Notes: a model not told the origin generated them from the letters alone. A stretch of 26,797 bases of DNA from RUG11237 sp964450185 (GCA_964450185.1 CAYVCL010000043.1:1-26797), one strand, 5' to 3'. Shown: positions 7,560-14,754, counted from the stretch's first letter. Numbers and translations: made by a program.

Positions 7560-8569
7560 GTTTTCACCCCCATTGCAATAACACTCATCTCTTGTTTCGC
7601 AAGCTTCTTTATATCTTCCAAGGTAATTTCCATGATTTTTGTTATAATTTCCTTCATTTCAATTTCACGCTTTAGCGCATAAATATAAGGAAGTAGTGCA
7701 AAATCATCACCATACTGAAATGCCACAAATTTAATGTCCTCTATTAATCTCCTTCTGGCACTAAGAAATACTTCCTCTGAAATCTTTACTCCTTGTGCTA
7801 ACTCTAAAGTTTGCTGTAACAAAGATTCTTTATAATCTGCCAATACCCCTGTTAGAAATATCTCTTTATGCATTACATAAGAGCTGATAGCTGTATAAAT
7901 CTTTCCCTCACATCGCAAAGGAAAATAAACACTGTCTACCTCATTGGTACCATAAATCTTTTCTAATATCTTATATTCTAATAACTTTTTTAGCGAACCA
8001 GCCACTGTGCCAAAGCAATAGTTCCCCATAAAAGCCAGTTTCTTTTCTTGAATATCTATCTTTTTTTCATCCCATTGATTTCTACTCAAAAACAATGGTT
8101 GCTTTCCTTGAAAATAAATTCCTCTTTTAAAAGGACAATTCATGCTTTTCATAATCTTTTCTATCTGAATATTATATTCCTCCTGAGTTAATACTCCTTT
8201 AGAATCAACAGACAGATAATCAATAATATTTTTTATAATATCGGAACTGTTTAAAAATTGTTGCATATATTGAACATATTCTGAGTAATCGGGTGCTTTA
8301 AATAAGAATACACTTTTCCTGAAAATATCATTGATGGTATATTCCTCCAAATCCCTATTTTTCTCACCTAACACATACAAAACTTCACTGCTGAAATTAT
8401 CAGATTTTCCTTTTGCACACCAAGAACAAACTAAATTATTTTTGAAAAAAGTAAATTCTGCCTGATGCTTATTTTTTGCTACAAAAAATTTTAATACATA
8501 TTCATCGATTTCTTCTTTTACTTTTCTTGATAACAATACACTTTCTGCCCGCTCTGTTAAACTAAACAT
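7556..8569 (-). CDS. albE: M16-like protein without zinc motif, AlbE-like
   Basis: A 337-residue soluble protein. No HxxEH or HxxxH zinc motif is present, but the C-terminal region (residues about 170-330: GNYCFGTVAGSLKKLLEYKI, then a predicted alternation of helices and strands ending LEDIKKLAKQEM) resembles the non-catalytic half of M16 peptidases. M16 enzymes often pair an active and an inactive subunit, and subtilosin AlbE is the partner encoded directly before AlbF. The start codon overlaps the maturase stop by 8 nt and the stop overlaps the next start, so the genes are coupled. Homology to AlbE is inferred mainly from position; the M16-like fold is suggestive, not proven. Confidence 0.7.
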   Translation of the reverse strand: MFSLTERAESVLLSRKVKEEIDEYVLKFFVAKNKHQAEFTFFKNNLVCSWCAKGKSDNFSSEVLYVLGEKNRDLEEYTINDIFRKSVFLFKAPDYSEYVQYMQQFLNSSDIIKNIIDYLSVDSKGVLTQEEYNIQIEKIMKSMNCPFKRGIYFQGKQPLFLSRNQWDEKKIDIQEKKLAFMGNYCFGTVAGSLKKLLEYKILEKIYGTNEVDSVYFPLRCEGKIYTAISSYVMHKEIFLTGVLADYKESLLQQTLELAQGVKISEEVFLSARRRLIEDIKFVAFQYGDDFALLPYIYALKREIEMKEIITKIMEITLEDIKKLAKQEMSVIAMGVKT

Positions 8570-9935
8570 TTAACGCCCCTCTTTCATAGGTTTCCAGCAT
8601 ATCCTCTAAATGATTTCTTTTAATCCATTCACATGGTTCCTCTCTATTTCTATTATGCTCTAAACCTTTCAGATAACATCCTCTACAATTAACAAAATAC
8701 TGACATTTTTTATCACAACCACTTTCCTCTCCCGGAGGTACAATTTTGGAAATTCTTTCATAAATATCTCTTTTAAAGATATGTTCGAAATCTTCTTCAA
8801 AAACATTTCCAAATAAATTCATTTTAGGGAACAAAGCACATGGTCTGATATTTCCATCAGCCCCTACTACAATGGAATTAGAACCTGAACCGCAATTTTC
8901 TGAACCCATAATGTGTTCTTCCGATTTTACAATAGGAATAATACCTTTATATTTTTCTATCACTCCATTTACATAGCGGATATATGCTTCTGCGTCTAAT
9001 CTTTCTTCCACTTTATCCTGTTTTCCCATTTGGATTCCTCTTCCAAAATCTTCAATAAAGTTGAAAGCAAACATTTTAGCCCCTAGAGAAACAGCTAAAT
9101 CTGCAAGTTTATCAATTTCCCACATATTCTCACTAAAAATACTGGAGGCAACTCTTACCGGAATTCCAGCAACTGTCAAACGCTTTATATTGTTGCAGGT
9201 CTTTTCAAAAGCTCCCTTCATTCCTCGAAATTTATCATGAACCTGTGGATTGGTACTATCAATTGAAACATTAATCATAATTTTTTCTTTATTCTTTGCC
9301 AACAATTTTAGAACTTTATCACTAAGAATGGTTCCATTCGTTAAAATTCCCACTGTTGCAAACTGCCTTAACGCTAATTCTAATATTTCATAGGCGTGTG
9401 GATTGACAAAAATTTCTCCACCTGTTAATTCCAGATTAAGCACATGGTTCTTTTTAAAAACTTCCACCAAATTTTTAAACTGTTCATATGTAATCATACT
9501 GGTTTTCTCACAGGATGCATCTAAATAACAGTGTTTACAACGTAAATTACATTTTTCTGTTACTTCAATGGTTGCCATCATCGGTGAAATGGAACTTCCA
9601 TCACCGACTACCTTTAATTCTTCCTGCTTTACAGGTTTATCATGTAATACAACTGTTTCTTTTTTTAGTAACATCTCAAGAAATTCATCCAACCATTTCT
9701 GATTTTTTTCCAAAGAAATTCCAGTTTCTTCGCAATATTTTTTTTCTAACTCCTCCACTGTATCACTACCGGTGATAGACATCACCACATCTTTTCCGGT
9801 TTTATTTACTGTGAAAAATCTATAATAACGAGAATCTTCTTTAATTTCTTCTGAAAGGAGATTGTATTTTCCTTTTGTCAGATACATTAAAACTCCTTTT
9901 TCCAGTCCGATATATTTCTTTTTATCCAATACCAT
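8562..9935 (-). CDS. albA: Radical SAM/SPASM sactipeptide maturase, AlbA-like
   Basis: A 457-residue enzyme (B. subtilis AlbA is about 448). Residues 1-95 resemble a PqqD-like RiPP recognition element that would bind the leader. The radical SAM cluster motif CNLRCKHC gives Cys129, Cys133 and Cys136. The C-terminal SPASM region has Cys348, Cys366, Cys407, Cys411, Cys417, Cys420 and Cys435, enough for two auxiliary [4Fe-4S] clusters. AlbA abstracts hydrogen from alpha-carbons and forms the three Cys-to-Calpha thioethers of subtilosin. The start is the ATG at 9935 (GGAGG about 12 nt upstream); a longer in-frame TTG start at 9971 would run through a hairpin and is unlikely. It lies 71 nt downstream of the precursor gene. 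Confidence 0.95.
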   Translation of the reverse strand: MVLDKKKYIGLEKGVLMYLTKGKYNLLSEEIKEDSRYYRFFTVNKTGKDVVMSITGSDTVEELEKKYCEETGISLEKNQKWLDEFLEMLLKKETVVLHDKPVKQEELKVVGDGSSISPMMATIEVTEKCNLRCKHCYLDASCEKTSMITYEQFKNLVEVFKKNHVLNLELTGGEIFVNPHAYEILELALRQFATVGILTNGTILSDKVLKLLAKNKEKIMINVSIDSTNPQVHDKFRGMKGAFEKTCNNIKRLTVAGIPVRVASSIFSENMWEIDKLADLAVSLGAKMFAFNFIEDFGRGIQMGKQDKVEERLDAEAYIRYVNGVIEKYKGIIPIVKSEEHIMGSENCGSGSNSIVVGADGNIRPCALFPKMNLFGNVFEEDFEHIFKRDIYERISKIVPPGEESGCDKKCQYFVNCRGCYLKGLEHNRNREEPCEWIKRNHLEDMLETYERGALNV

Positions 9936-9964
9936 TGGTTCTGTCTGCCTCCTTTTTCTTGTTC

Positions 9965-9991
9965 CGGACAAAAGATTTCTACTTTTGTCCG
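9965..9991 (-). promoter_or_regulatory. Stem-loop between precursor and maturase genes
   Basis: A perfect 10-bp stem (CGGACAAAAG / CTTTTGTCCG) with a 7-nt loop. On the minus-strand transcript it is followed by GAACAAGAAAAAGG, not a U-run, so it is not a standard terminator. It more likely stabilises the 3' end of the precursor message or slows transcription, giving more precursor than enzyme. Confidence 0.6.
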
Positions 9992-10006
9992 AAACATTTT
10001 CTATTT

Positions 10007-10174
10007 TTAGCCTGTTACACCGTAAATTGCAAGTACTCCGGCAATTTCAAAGTCTGGAATTGGTCCATCTGCTAAACACGCTGCCCCAATTGCACAGGCA
10101 GAACATCCTTTGTTTTCTACAATTTTTGCTTCCTCTACTTTTACTTCTTCTCTTTCTACTTTTTCATTTAACAT
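10007..10174 (-). CDS. sboA: Subtilosin A-like sactipeptide precursor
   Basis: A 55-residue precursor with ribosome site GGAAG about 8 nt before the ATG. The 20-residue leader is charged (7 Glu, 3 Lys, 1 Arg) and ends KIVE. The 35-residue core starts NKGC and ends YGVTG. Compared with subtilosin A as I remember it, the core has the same length, the same three Cys (4, 7, 13), the same central DGPIPDFEIAG, and Asn1 and Gly35 for head-to-tail cyclisation; 24 of 35 positions match. The leader/core junction IVE-NKG is also the same. The thioether acceptor positions 22, 28 and 31 are Phe, Leu and Tyr (Phe, Thr and Phe in subtilosin A). The product should be a cyclic sactipeptide antibiotic, made by the enzymes encoded downstream. 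Confidence 0.95.
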   Translation of the reverse strand: MLNEKVEREEVKVEEAKIVENKGCSACAIGAACLADGPIPDFEIAGVLAIYGVTG

Positions 10175-10210
10175 TCTTTTTACTTCCTTTCACCCTATTT
10201 TTGTTTTTTT

Positions 10211-10226
10211 GATTACGGCCATAATC
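10211..10226. repeat. Near-palindrome in the precursor leader region
   Basis: GATTACGGCCATAATC is palindromic except for one pair. It lies 37-52 nt upstream of the precursor start and could be an operator or a small leader hairpin. Confidence 0.3.
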
Positions 10227-10228
10227 AT

Positions 10229-10247
10229 TTGTTAATACTCTTAACAA
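10229..10247. promoter_or_regulatory. Inverted repeat, possible operator of the sactipeptide operon
   Basis: TTGTTAA and TTAACAA flank 5 nt, a perfect 7-bp inverted repeat. It would cover the transcription start predicted from the candidate promoter at 10253-10281, a typical repressor position. The binding protein is unknown. Confidence 0.45.
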
Positions 10248-10252
10248 TTTAT

Positions 10253-10281
10253 ATTCTAACTGCTCCCCATTTCCTTTTCCA
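10253..10281 (-). promoter_or_regulatory. Candidate promoter of the sactipeptide operon
   Basis: On the minus strand TGGAAA (10281-10276), 17 nt, then TAGAAT (10258-10253): 4/6 and 5/6 matches to consensus. This would give a leader of about 72 nt. The weak -35 is compatible with an activated promoter. The remaining intergenic DNA to 10427 shows no other clear signal. Confidence 0.4.
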
Positions 10282-10427
10282 TTTTTTGCTCTTATTTAAC
10301 GAATAATCCATATTATTTGTCCATCCTCGTTTCTTTTTTCTCTATTATTATGCAAATTTTCCCTATAATTTTAAGAGATTAAAACGTCACATCGAGTTCT
10401 TTTCCACAGGATTTTATTTTTAACTCC

Positions 10428-10456
10428 TTGTATATCTCACCATATTGGACTATAAT
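10428..10456 (+). promoter_or_regulatory. Promoter of the alpha/beta hydrolase gene
   Basis: TTGTAT (10428-10433), a 17-nt spacer and TATAAT (10451-10456). A strong match, placed about 40 nt upstream of the start codon, after a GGGAG ribosome site. Confidence 0.75.
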
Positions 10457-10496
10457 ATAATTACTTGTAAAAACAAATACAGAAAGGGAGTTTCTC

Positions 10497-11438
10497 ATGA
10501 AAAAGAAGTTTAAAAACTTATTTTTGTTTACCTCATTTACTGTAGTAAGCATACATCTTTTGAATAAATTTTTAACTTTTACAGCGACTATCCGGGAATT
10601 ATTAAAATCCGAATTAGGATTCTTTTATGAATGGCGATTTGGAAAAATATACTATACGAAACAGGGAACAGGCTCTCCTTTGTTATTGATTCACGATTTA
10701 ACTACAGGAAGTTCTTCCTCTGAATGGAACGAAATGATTTCAGATTTATCTAAGAATCACACAGTCTATGCCATTGATTTACTTGGCTGCGGACGCTCCG
10801 ACAAACCAAATCTGACTTACACAAACTTTTTATATGTACAATTAATTTCTGATTTTGTTAAAAATATCATCGGCCACAAAACAGATGTTATGGTTACCGG
10901 AGATTCTGCTCCACTTATCATTACCGCCTGTGGTAACGATGCTTCTCTTTTTAACAAAATTATTCTGATTAATCCAATGAGCTTATATCGTTTGAATGAA
11001 ATCCCATCCAAACGTACCAAGACATTGAAATTATTAATCGAAACACCGATTCTTGGAACTTTACTTTACAATTTATACGCCATGAAACACAACATGGAGC
11101 ATAAATTCATTGAAAATTACTACTTTAATCCATTTAAAGTAAACCAGACTTACATTGACACTTACTACGAATCTTCCAACCTTGGAAATGCCAAGTATTT
11201 ATTTGCAAGTTTAAAAGGAAGATACACAAACATTAATATTCTTCATTCCCTGAAAAATATTAACCATAGTATCTATATTATCGGCGGTTCTGAAGAAGAC
11301 GATATTCAGACTACTATTGATAATTATTCTTACTATAATCCTTCCATTGAATCTTACACAATCAAGAAAACAAAACACCTTCCACAGTTGGAGGCTCCAG
11401 AGGAATTATCAGAGCAGGTCGAAATTTTTCTTGGGTGA
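10497..11438 (+). CDS. Alpha/beta hydrolase, membrane-anchored
   Basis: A 313-residue alpha/beta-hydrolase-fold protein. The N-terminus (about 6-30) is hydrophobic after a basic start and looks like an uncleaved anchor. The fold motifs are in order: an oxyanion-strand LLLIHDLTTGSSS (in place of HGxxG), AIDLLGCGRSDKP, the nucleophile elbow VTGDSAP, and the C-terminal His in KHLPQLEAPEE. The elbow lacks the last Gly of GxSxG. Substrate is unknown; such proteins include esterases and C-C hydrolases. It is transcribed divergently from the sactipeptide operon, from its own promoter, and is followed by its own terminator, so it is probably not part of that system. Confidence 0.85.
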   Translation: MKKKFKNLFLFTSFTVVSIHLLNKFLTFTATIRELLKSELGFFYEWRFGKIYYTKQGTGSPLLLIHDLTTGSSSSEWNEMISDLSKNHTVYAIDLLGCGRSDKPNLTYTNFLYVQLISDFVKNIIGHKTDVMVTGDSAPLIITACGNDASLFNKIILINPMSLYRLNEIPSKRTKTLKLLIETPILGTLLYNLYAMKHNMEHKFIENYYFNPFKVNQTYIDTYYESSNLGNAKYLFASLKGRYTNINILHSLKNINHSIYIIGGSEEDDIQTTIDNYSYYNPSIESYTIKKTKHLPQLEAPEELSEQVEIFLG

Positions 11439-11468
11439 TTCATCATAAGGGAAATTTAACTTAAATAT

Positions 11469-11499
11469 AAAAGCAGGTCATTTAAGGCTTGCTTTTTTT
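11469..11499 (+). terminator. Terminator of the alpha/beta hydrolase gene
   Basis: A 7-bp stem (AAAAGCA / TGCTTTT) with a run of seven T on the plus strand, 30 nt after the stop codon. Confidence 0.65.
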
Positions 11500-11517
11500 A
11501 TTGGTGGTTGACAGTAC

Positions 11518-11703
11518 GCTCATAAGTGGAGCAACTGCTTCCCGAAAAGGCAGAGGCAACGCGAATCCAAACTAACTATCAACTTCGACTAAAACTTTCC
11601 GGAAAGCCGTCGAGCTTAAGTCTACGTAGATAGTGGATTTCGTCTTCGCTAAGAACGCCTCTTGAATCGCCTTTTCCGGGAAGCAGTTGCTCCACTTATG
11701 AGC
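11518..11703. repeat. Structured hairpin element 1 (family copy, reverse orientation)
   Basis: A 186-bp element. Outer arms 11518-11551 and 11669-11703 are complementary over 34 nt with one single-base bulge. Read on the minus strand, the interior shares loop strands with element 2: CTTAGCGAAG, CGAAATCCACT and ATAGTTAGTTT against TTTAGCGGAG, TGAAATCCACT and AAGTTAGTTC. The stems between these strands differ in sequence but remain complementary: AGAGGC/GCCTCT here where element 2 has GGAAAC/GTTTCC. No convincing ORF lies inside. It could be a noncoding RNA, a cruciform-forming DNA element or a small mobile element; I do not recognise it. Confidence 0.8.
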
Positions 11704-11821
11704 TGTTCTTGGAAACCGCCAAGTTTAAAAGAAGTCAATTCTTATACTGGACATGCACTATCTATTTGCATTTAACTAGATTTTTCATGAGAAATACACG
11801 AAAGATATATTATCCACCTAC

Positions 11822-11855
11822 AAAAAATTCCGTGATAAAAACCACGGAATTTTTT
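11822..11855. terminator. Bidirectional intrinsic terminator
   Basis: A perfect 13-bp stem, AAAAAATTCCGTG / CACGGAATTTTTT, with an 8-nt loop. The A/T-rich base of the stem supplies a U-run on either strand. It sits between hairpin elements 1 and 2 and could stop both the plus-strand hydrolase transcript and the minus-strand rsmG transcript. Confidence 0.75.
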
Positions 11856-11925
11856 TACTATATGAACTTATTCATTTTGTTACGTTCGGGTACAGCGTAA
11901 CTTTATGTATGGCTTGCCAAGCACA

Positions 11926-12113
11926 GCCCATGATAGGTACAGAAGCTTGCCTTCGAAGGCGATCAGGAAACGCTTTTAGCGGAGTTGAAATCCACTTCTT
12001 AGCAAGCACTTAGTGAGGAGCCCCTCCAGCGACGAACTTAGTGCGGCTTAGAAGTTAGTTCAACGCAGCGTTGTTTCCGCCTGCGAAGGCAAGCTTCTGT
12101 ACCTATCATGGGC
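11926..12113. repeat. Structured hairpin element 2 (family copy, forward orientation)
   Basis: A 188-bp element. Arms 11926-11960 and 12079-12113 are complementary over 35 nt with one mismatch. The interior carries the conserved loop strands TTTAGCGGAG, TGAAATCCACT and AAGTTAGTTC, bracketed by stems GGAAAC/GTTTCC, GTTGAA/TTCAAC and ACTTCT/AGAAGT. It begins 19 nt past the rsmG stop, so a minus-strand rsmG transcript would include it. It is in inverted orientation to element 1. Confidence 0.8.
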
Positions 12114-12132
12114 GTACTTCAAACCACCATCA

Positions 12133-12864
12133 TTACGCCTGTCCCAACGGCTCCTTCGTCGGCAATCCAGCCTTTCTTGGATACTTCTTTGAAGTCCCCT
12201 TCACCTTTTCAATCAATACAAAAGACCGTGTTATATCCGTATCTGGAAGTAATAATTCTTTGCATGCTTTCTTCTTTCCTCCAAGAATGGATACTGCTTT
12301 TTCTGCCTGTTTTAGTTCTTCTTCTATGCTTCCTGATTTATAAGGAATAAAGGCTCCTTTTACTTTTACAAATGGAATACAGTATTCGGAGAGGGAGGCC
12401 AGATTGGCTACTGCTCTGGATACTGCCAAGTCGAATTGTTCTCTGTATTCTTGCTTTTTGGCATAGTCTTCGGCTCTGCCATGTATTAATTCGATCTGAT
12501 TTAATCCTAAGTTATCCACAACGGCGTCTAAAAATTTGATTCTTTTCCCCAAGGAGTCCAATAATACAAACTTTTTTTCCGGAAAAACTATTTTTAATGG
12601 GATTCCCGGGAAGCCTGCACCAGTTCCGATGTCTATAATACTGTCTACGGAATTCATATCATAGGCTTTTACCAAAAGCAGGCTGTCTAAAAAGTGTTTG
12701 CTGATGACTTCTTCATATTCTGTGATTCCGGTTAAGTTCATAACCTTGTTCCACTCTACTAAAAGCTCATAAAACTTTAAAAACTGTTCTACCTGCTGCT
12801 CTGATAATTCTATTCCCAGTTCTTTGCAACCTTTTTCTAAAGAAGTAATGTCGTATTTACTCAT
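12133..12864 (-). CDS. rsmG: 16S rRNA (guanine527-N7)-methyltransferase RsmG
   Basis: A 243-residue class I SAM methyltransferase (family about 240) that methylates N7 of G527 in 16S rRNA. Visible are the N-terminal helix and loop FYELLVEWNKVMNLTGITEYEEVISKHFLDSLL, the SAM-binding motif IIDIGTGAGFPGIPLKI (about 77-93), the acidic LLDSLGKRIKFL strand, GRAEDYA, FDLAVSRAVA and the typical C-terminus KKYPRKAGLPTKEPL. AGGAG lies just before the ATG, and the gene follows mnmG by 9 nt, the classic order. Unmutated function is important for streptomycin sensitivity in other bacteria. Confidence 0.97.
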   Translation of the reverse strand: MSKYDITSLEKGCKELGIELSEQQVEQFLKFYELLVEWNKVMNLTGITEYEEVISKHFLDSLLLVKAYDMNSVDSIIDIGTGAGFPGIPLKIVFPEKKFVLLDSLGKRIKFLDAVVDNLGLNQIELIHGRAEDYAKKQEYREQFDLAVSRAVANLASLSEYCIPFVKVKGAFIPYKSGSIEEELKQAEKAVSILGGKKKACKELLLPDTDITRSFVLIEKVKGTSKKYPRKAGLPTKEPLGQA

Positions 12865-12873
12865 CTATTTCTC

Positions 12874-14754
12874 CTATTTTCCACGATACTGTTCCATGTA
12901 TACCAAAAGTACAGAAATATCCGCAGGGGATACTCCCGAAATTCTGGAAGCCTGACCTATTGATACCGGCTGGAATAATTTCAATTTCTGTCTTGCTTCT
13001 ATACGAAGGCTTCCTACCTTATCGTAATCAAAGTTTTCCGGTATTTTTTTGGTTTCCAGTTTCTTATACTGTTCTACCTGTTTTAACTGGCGGTCAATGT
13101 ATCCTTTATATTTAATCGATATATTTGCCTGTTCCGCCACACGGTAATCGGTGTTAGTTCTGTTTTTATCAATCGGTGCCAGTAAATCATAATTTAATTC
13201 TGGTCTGCGAATTAATTCTGCCATGGTAGTTCCTGACTTTAATTCTGTACTATTGCATGCACGAAGCAGTGACTGCACTTCTTCGTTGGCACCAATATTA
13301 GTATGCTCTAAACGCTCGATTTCTTCTGCAATTTCTTTTTTACGCTTCATCAGTAAATCATACTGTTCCTGAGAAACAAGACCAATTTCATATCCTTTTT
13401 CAGACAAACGCATATCTGCGTTATCCTGACGGAGCAATAATCTGTACTCTGCTCTGGAAGTCATCATTCGATATGGCTCTCTGTTTTCTTTTGTAACCAA
13501 ATCATCAATCAAAACGCCAATATACGCTTCTGAACGGTCCAACACAATCATTTCTCTGTTTAAAGTCTTTAATGCTGCATTGATGCCGGCAATTAATCCC
13601 TGTGCTGCCGCTTCTTCGTAACCTGAACTTCCATTAAACTGTCCACCGCTGAACAACCCTTTTATGTTTTTAAATTCCAACGTAGGATTTAACTGTCTTG
13701 CATTGATGCAGTCATATTCAATGGCATAAGCATTCCTTACGATTTTTGCATTTTCCAAGCCCGGTACGGTATGATACATCATTTCCTGAACATCTTCCGG
13801 CAGGGAACTGGACATACCTCCCACATACCATTCATTTGTATGTATTCCTTCCGGCTCTAAAAATACCTGATGTCTATTCTTATCTGCAAATTTTACTACC
13901 TTATCTTCAATAGAAGGGCAGTATCTTGGACCGGTTCCTTCGATAATTCCTGCATAAATTGGGGAACGGTCTAAATTATTTCGAATAATTTCATGAGTTT
14001 CCTCATTGGTATAAGTAAGGTAGCAGGCTATCTGTTCCTTCTGTACATCTTCCGGATTGGTACTAAAAGAAAATGGAATTACTCTTTCATCACCGTACTG
14101 TGCTTCCATTTTACTAAAATCAATGGAATTCTTATCCATTCTTGCCGGAGTTCCTGTCTTAAAACGGAACATTTCAACGCCGTTTGCCTTAAGAGAATCG
14201 GTCAGATAATTGGCTGCCTGCAGTCCGTTTGGTCCGGTATGGGTAATACTTTCACCGGTAAGACATCTTGCTTTCAAATAAGTTCCTGTACAAAGTACCA
14301 CTGCTTTACAATGATAGGTTGCTCCGGTATATGTTTTTACTCCGGTAATAGCTCCATCTTCTACGATAATTTCCGTAACTTCTGCCTGTTTGATGGTCAA
14401 ATGCTCCTGATTTTCCAGTACATTGCACATACTTCTGCTGTATTCTGCCTTGTCTGCCTGTGCTCTTAAGGAGTGCACCGCCGGACCTTTGGACACATTT
14501 AACATCTTAGACTGAATAAAGGTTTTATCTATATTTTTTCCCATTTCACCGCCCAAAGCATCAATCTCTCTTACCAGATGACCTTTGGAACTTCCACCAA
14601 TATTAGGGTTACATGGCATTAACGCAATGCTGTCTACACTTACTGTAAAAATTACGGTTTCTAAACCCAGTCTTGCAGATGCCAATGCCGCCTCACATCC
14701 GGCATGACCTGCACCTACTACTACCACATCACATGTTTTTTCTAATACGGGCAT
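12874..14754 (-). CDS. mnmG: tRNA uridine 5-carboxymethylaminomethyl modification enzyme MnmG (GidA)
   Basis: A 626-residue FAD protein of normal length. With MnmE it installs the cmnm5 group on U34 of tRNAs reading two-fold degenerate codons. The N-terminal dinucleotide fold VVVVGAGHAGCEAA (10-23) and the signature MPCNPNIGGSSKGHLVREID are intact, as is the C-terminal helical domain ending ISGVSPADISVLLVYMEQ. The start is the ATG at 14754 (AGAGG 8-9 nt upstream). The open frame continues to 14931, but that stretch is translated hairpin DNA and is not plausible protein. It lies upstream of rsmG; the gap to mnmE (517 nt) is unusually long because two hairpin elements occupy it. Confidence 0.97.
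   Translation of the reverse strand: MPVLEKTCDVVVVGAGHAGCEAALASARLGLETVIFTVSVDSIALMPCNPNIGGSSKGHLVREIDALGGEMGKNIDKTFIQSKMLNVSKGPAVHSLRAQADKAEYSRSMCNVLENQEHLTIKQAEVTEIIVEDGAITGVKTYTGATYHCKAVVLCTGTYLKARCLTGESITHTGPNGLQAANYLTDSLKANGVEMFRFKTGTPARMDKNSIDFSKMEAQYGDERVIPFSFSTNPEDVQKEQIACYLTYTNEETHEIIRNNLDRSPIYAGIIEGTGPRYCPSIEDKVVKFADKNRHQVFLEPEGIHTNEWYVGGMSSSLPEDVQEMMYHTVPGLENAKIVRNAYAIEYDCINARQLNPTLEFKNIKGLFSGGQFNGSSGYEEAAAQGLIAGINAALKTLNREMIVLDRSEAYIGVLIDDLVTKENREPYRMMTSRAEYRLLLRQDNADMRLSEKGYEIGLVSQEQYDLLMKRKKEIAEEIERLEHTNIGANEEVQSLLRACNSTELKSGTTMAELIRRPELNYDLLAPIDKNRTNTDYRVAEQANISIKYKGYIDRQLKQVEQYKKLETKKIPENFDYDKVGSLRIEARQKLKLFQPVSIGQASRISGVSPADISVLLVYMEQYRGK

Noticed and set aside
9965..9991. 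Intrinsic terminator after the precursor gene
   Set aside because: The stem is followed by an A/G-rich stretch on the transcribed strand, not by U residues.
8562..10174. Lasso peptide, lanthipeptide or ranthipeptide cluster
   Set aside because: The core matches subtilosin A in length, Cys spacing and central block, and the enzyme is AlbA-like; there is no asparagine-synthase-like or Lan enzyme.
9862..10212. Plus-strand Leu/Phe-rich ORF opposite the precursor and maturase start
   Set aside because: It is the antisense shadow of the precursor and maturase genes, with no ribosome site and a low-complexity composition.
11709..11900. 63-codon plus-strand ORF between hairpin elements 1 and 2
   Set aside because: It runs through a perfect intrinsic terminator, lacks a ribosome site and has no recognisable sequence.
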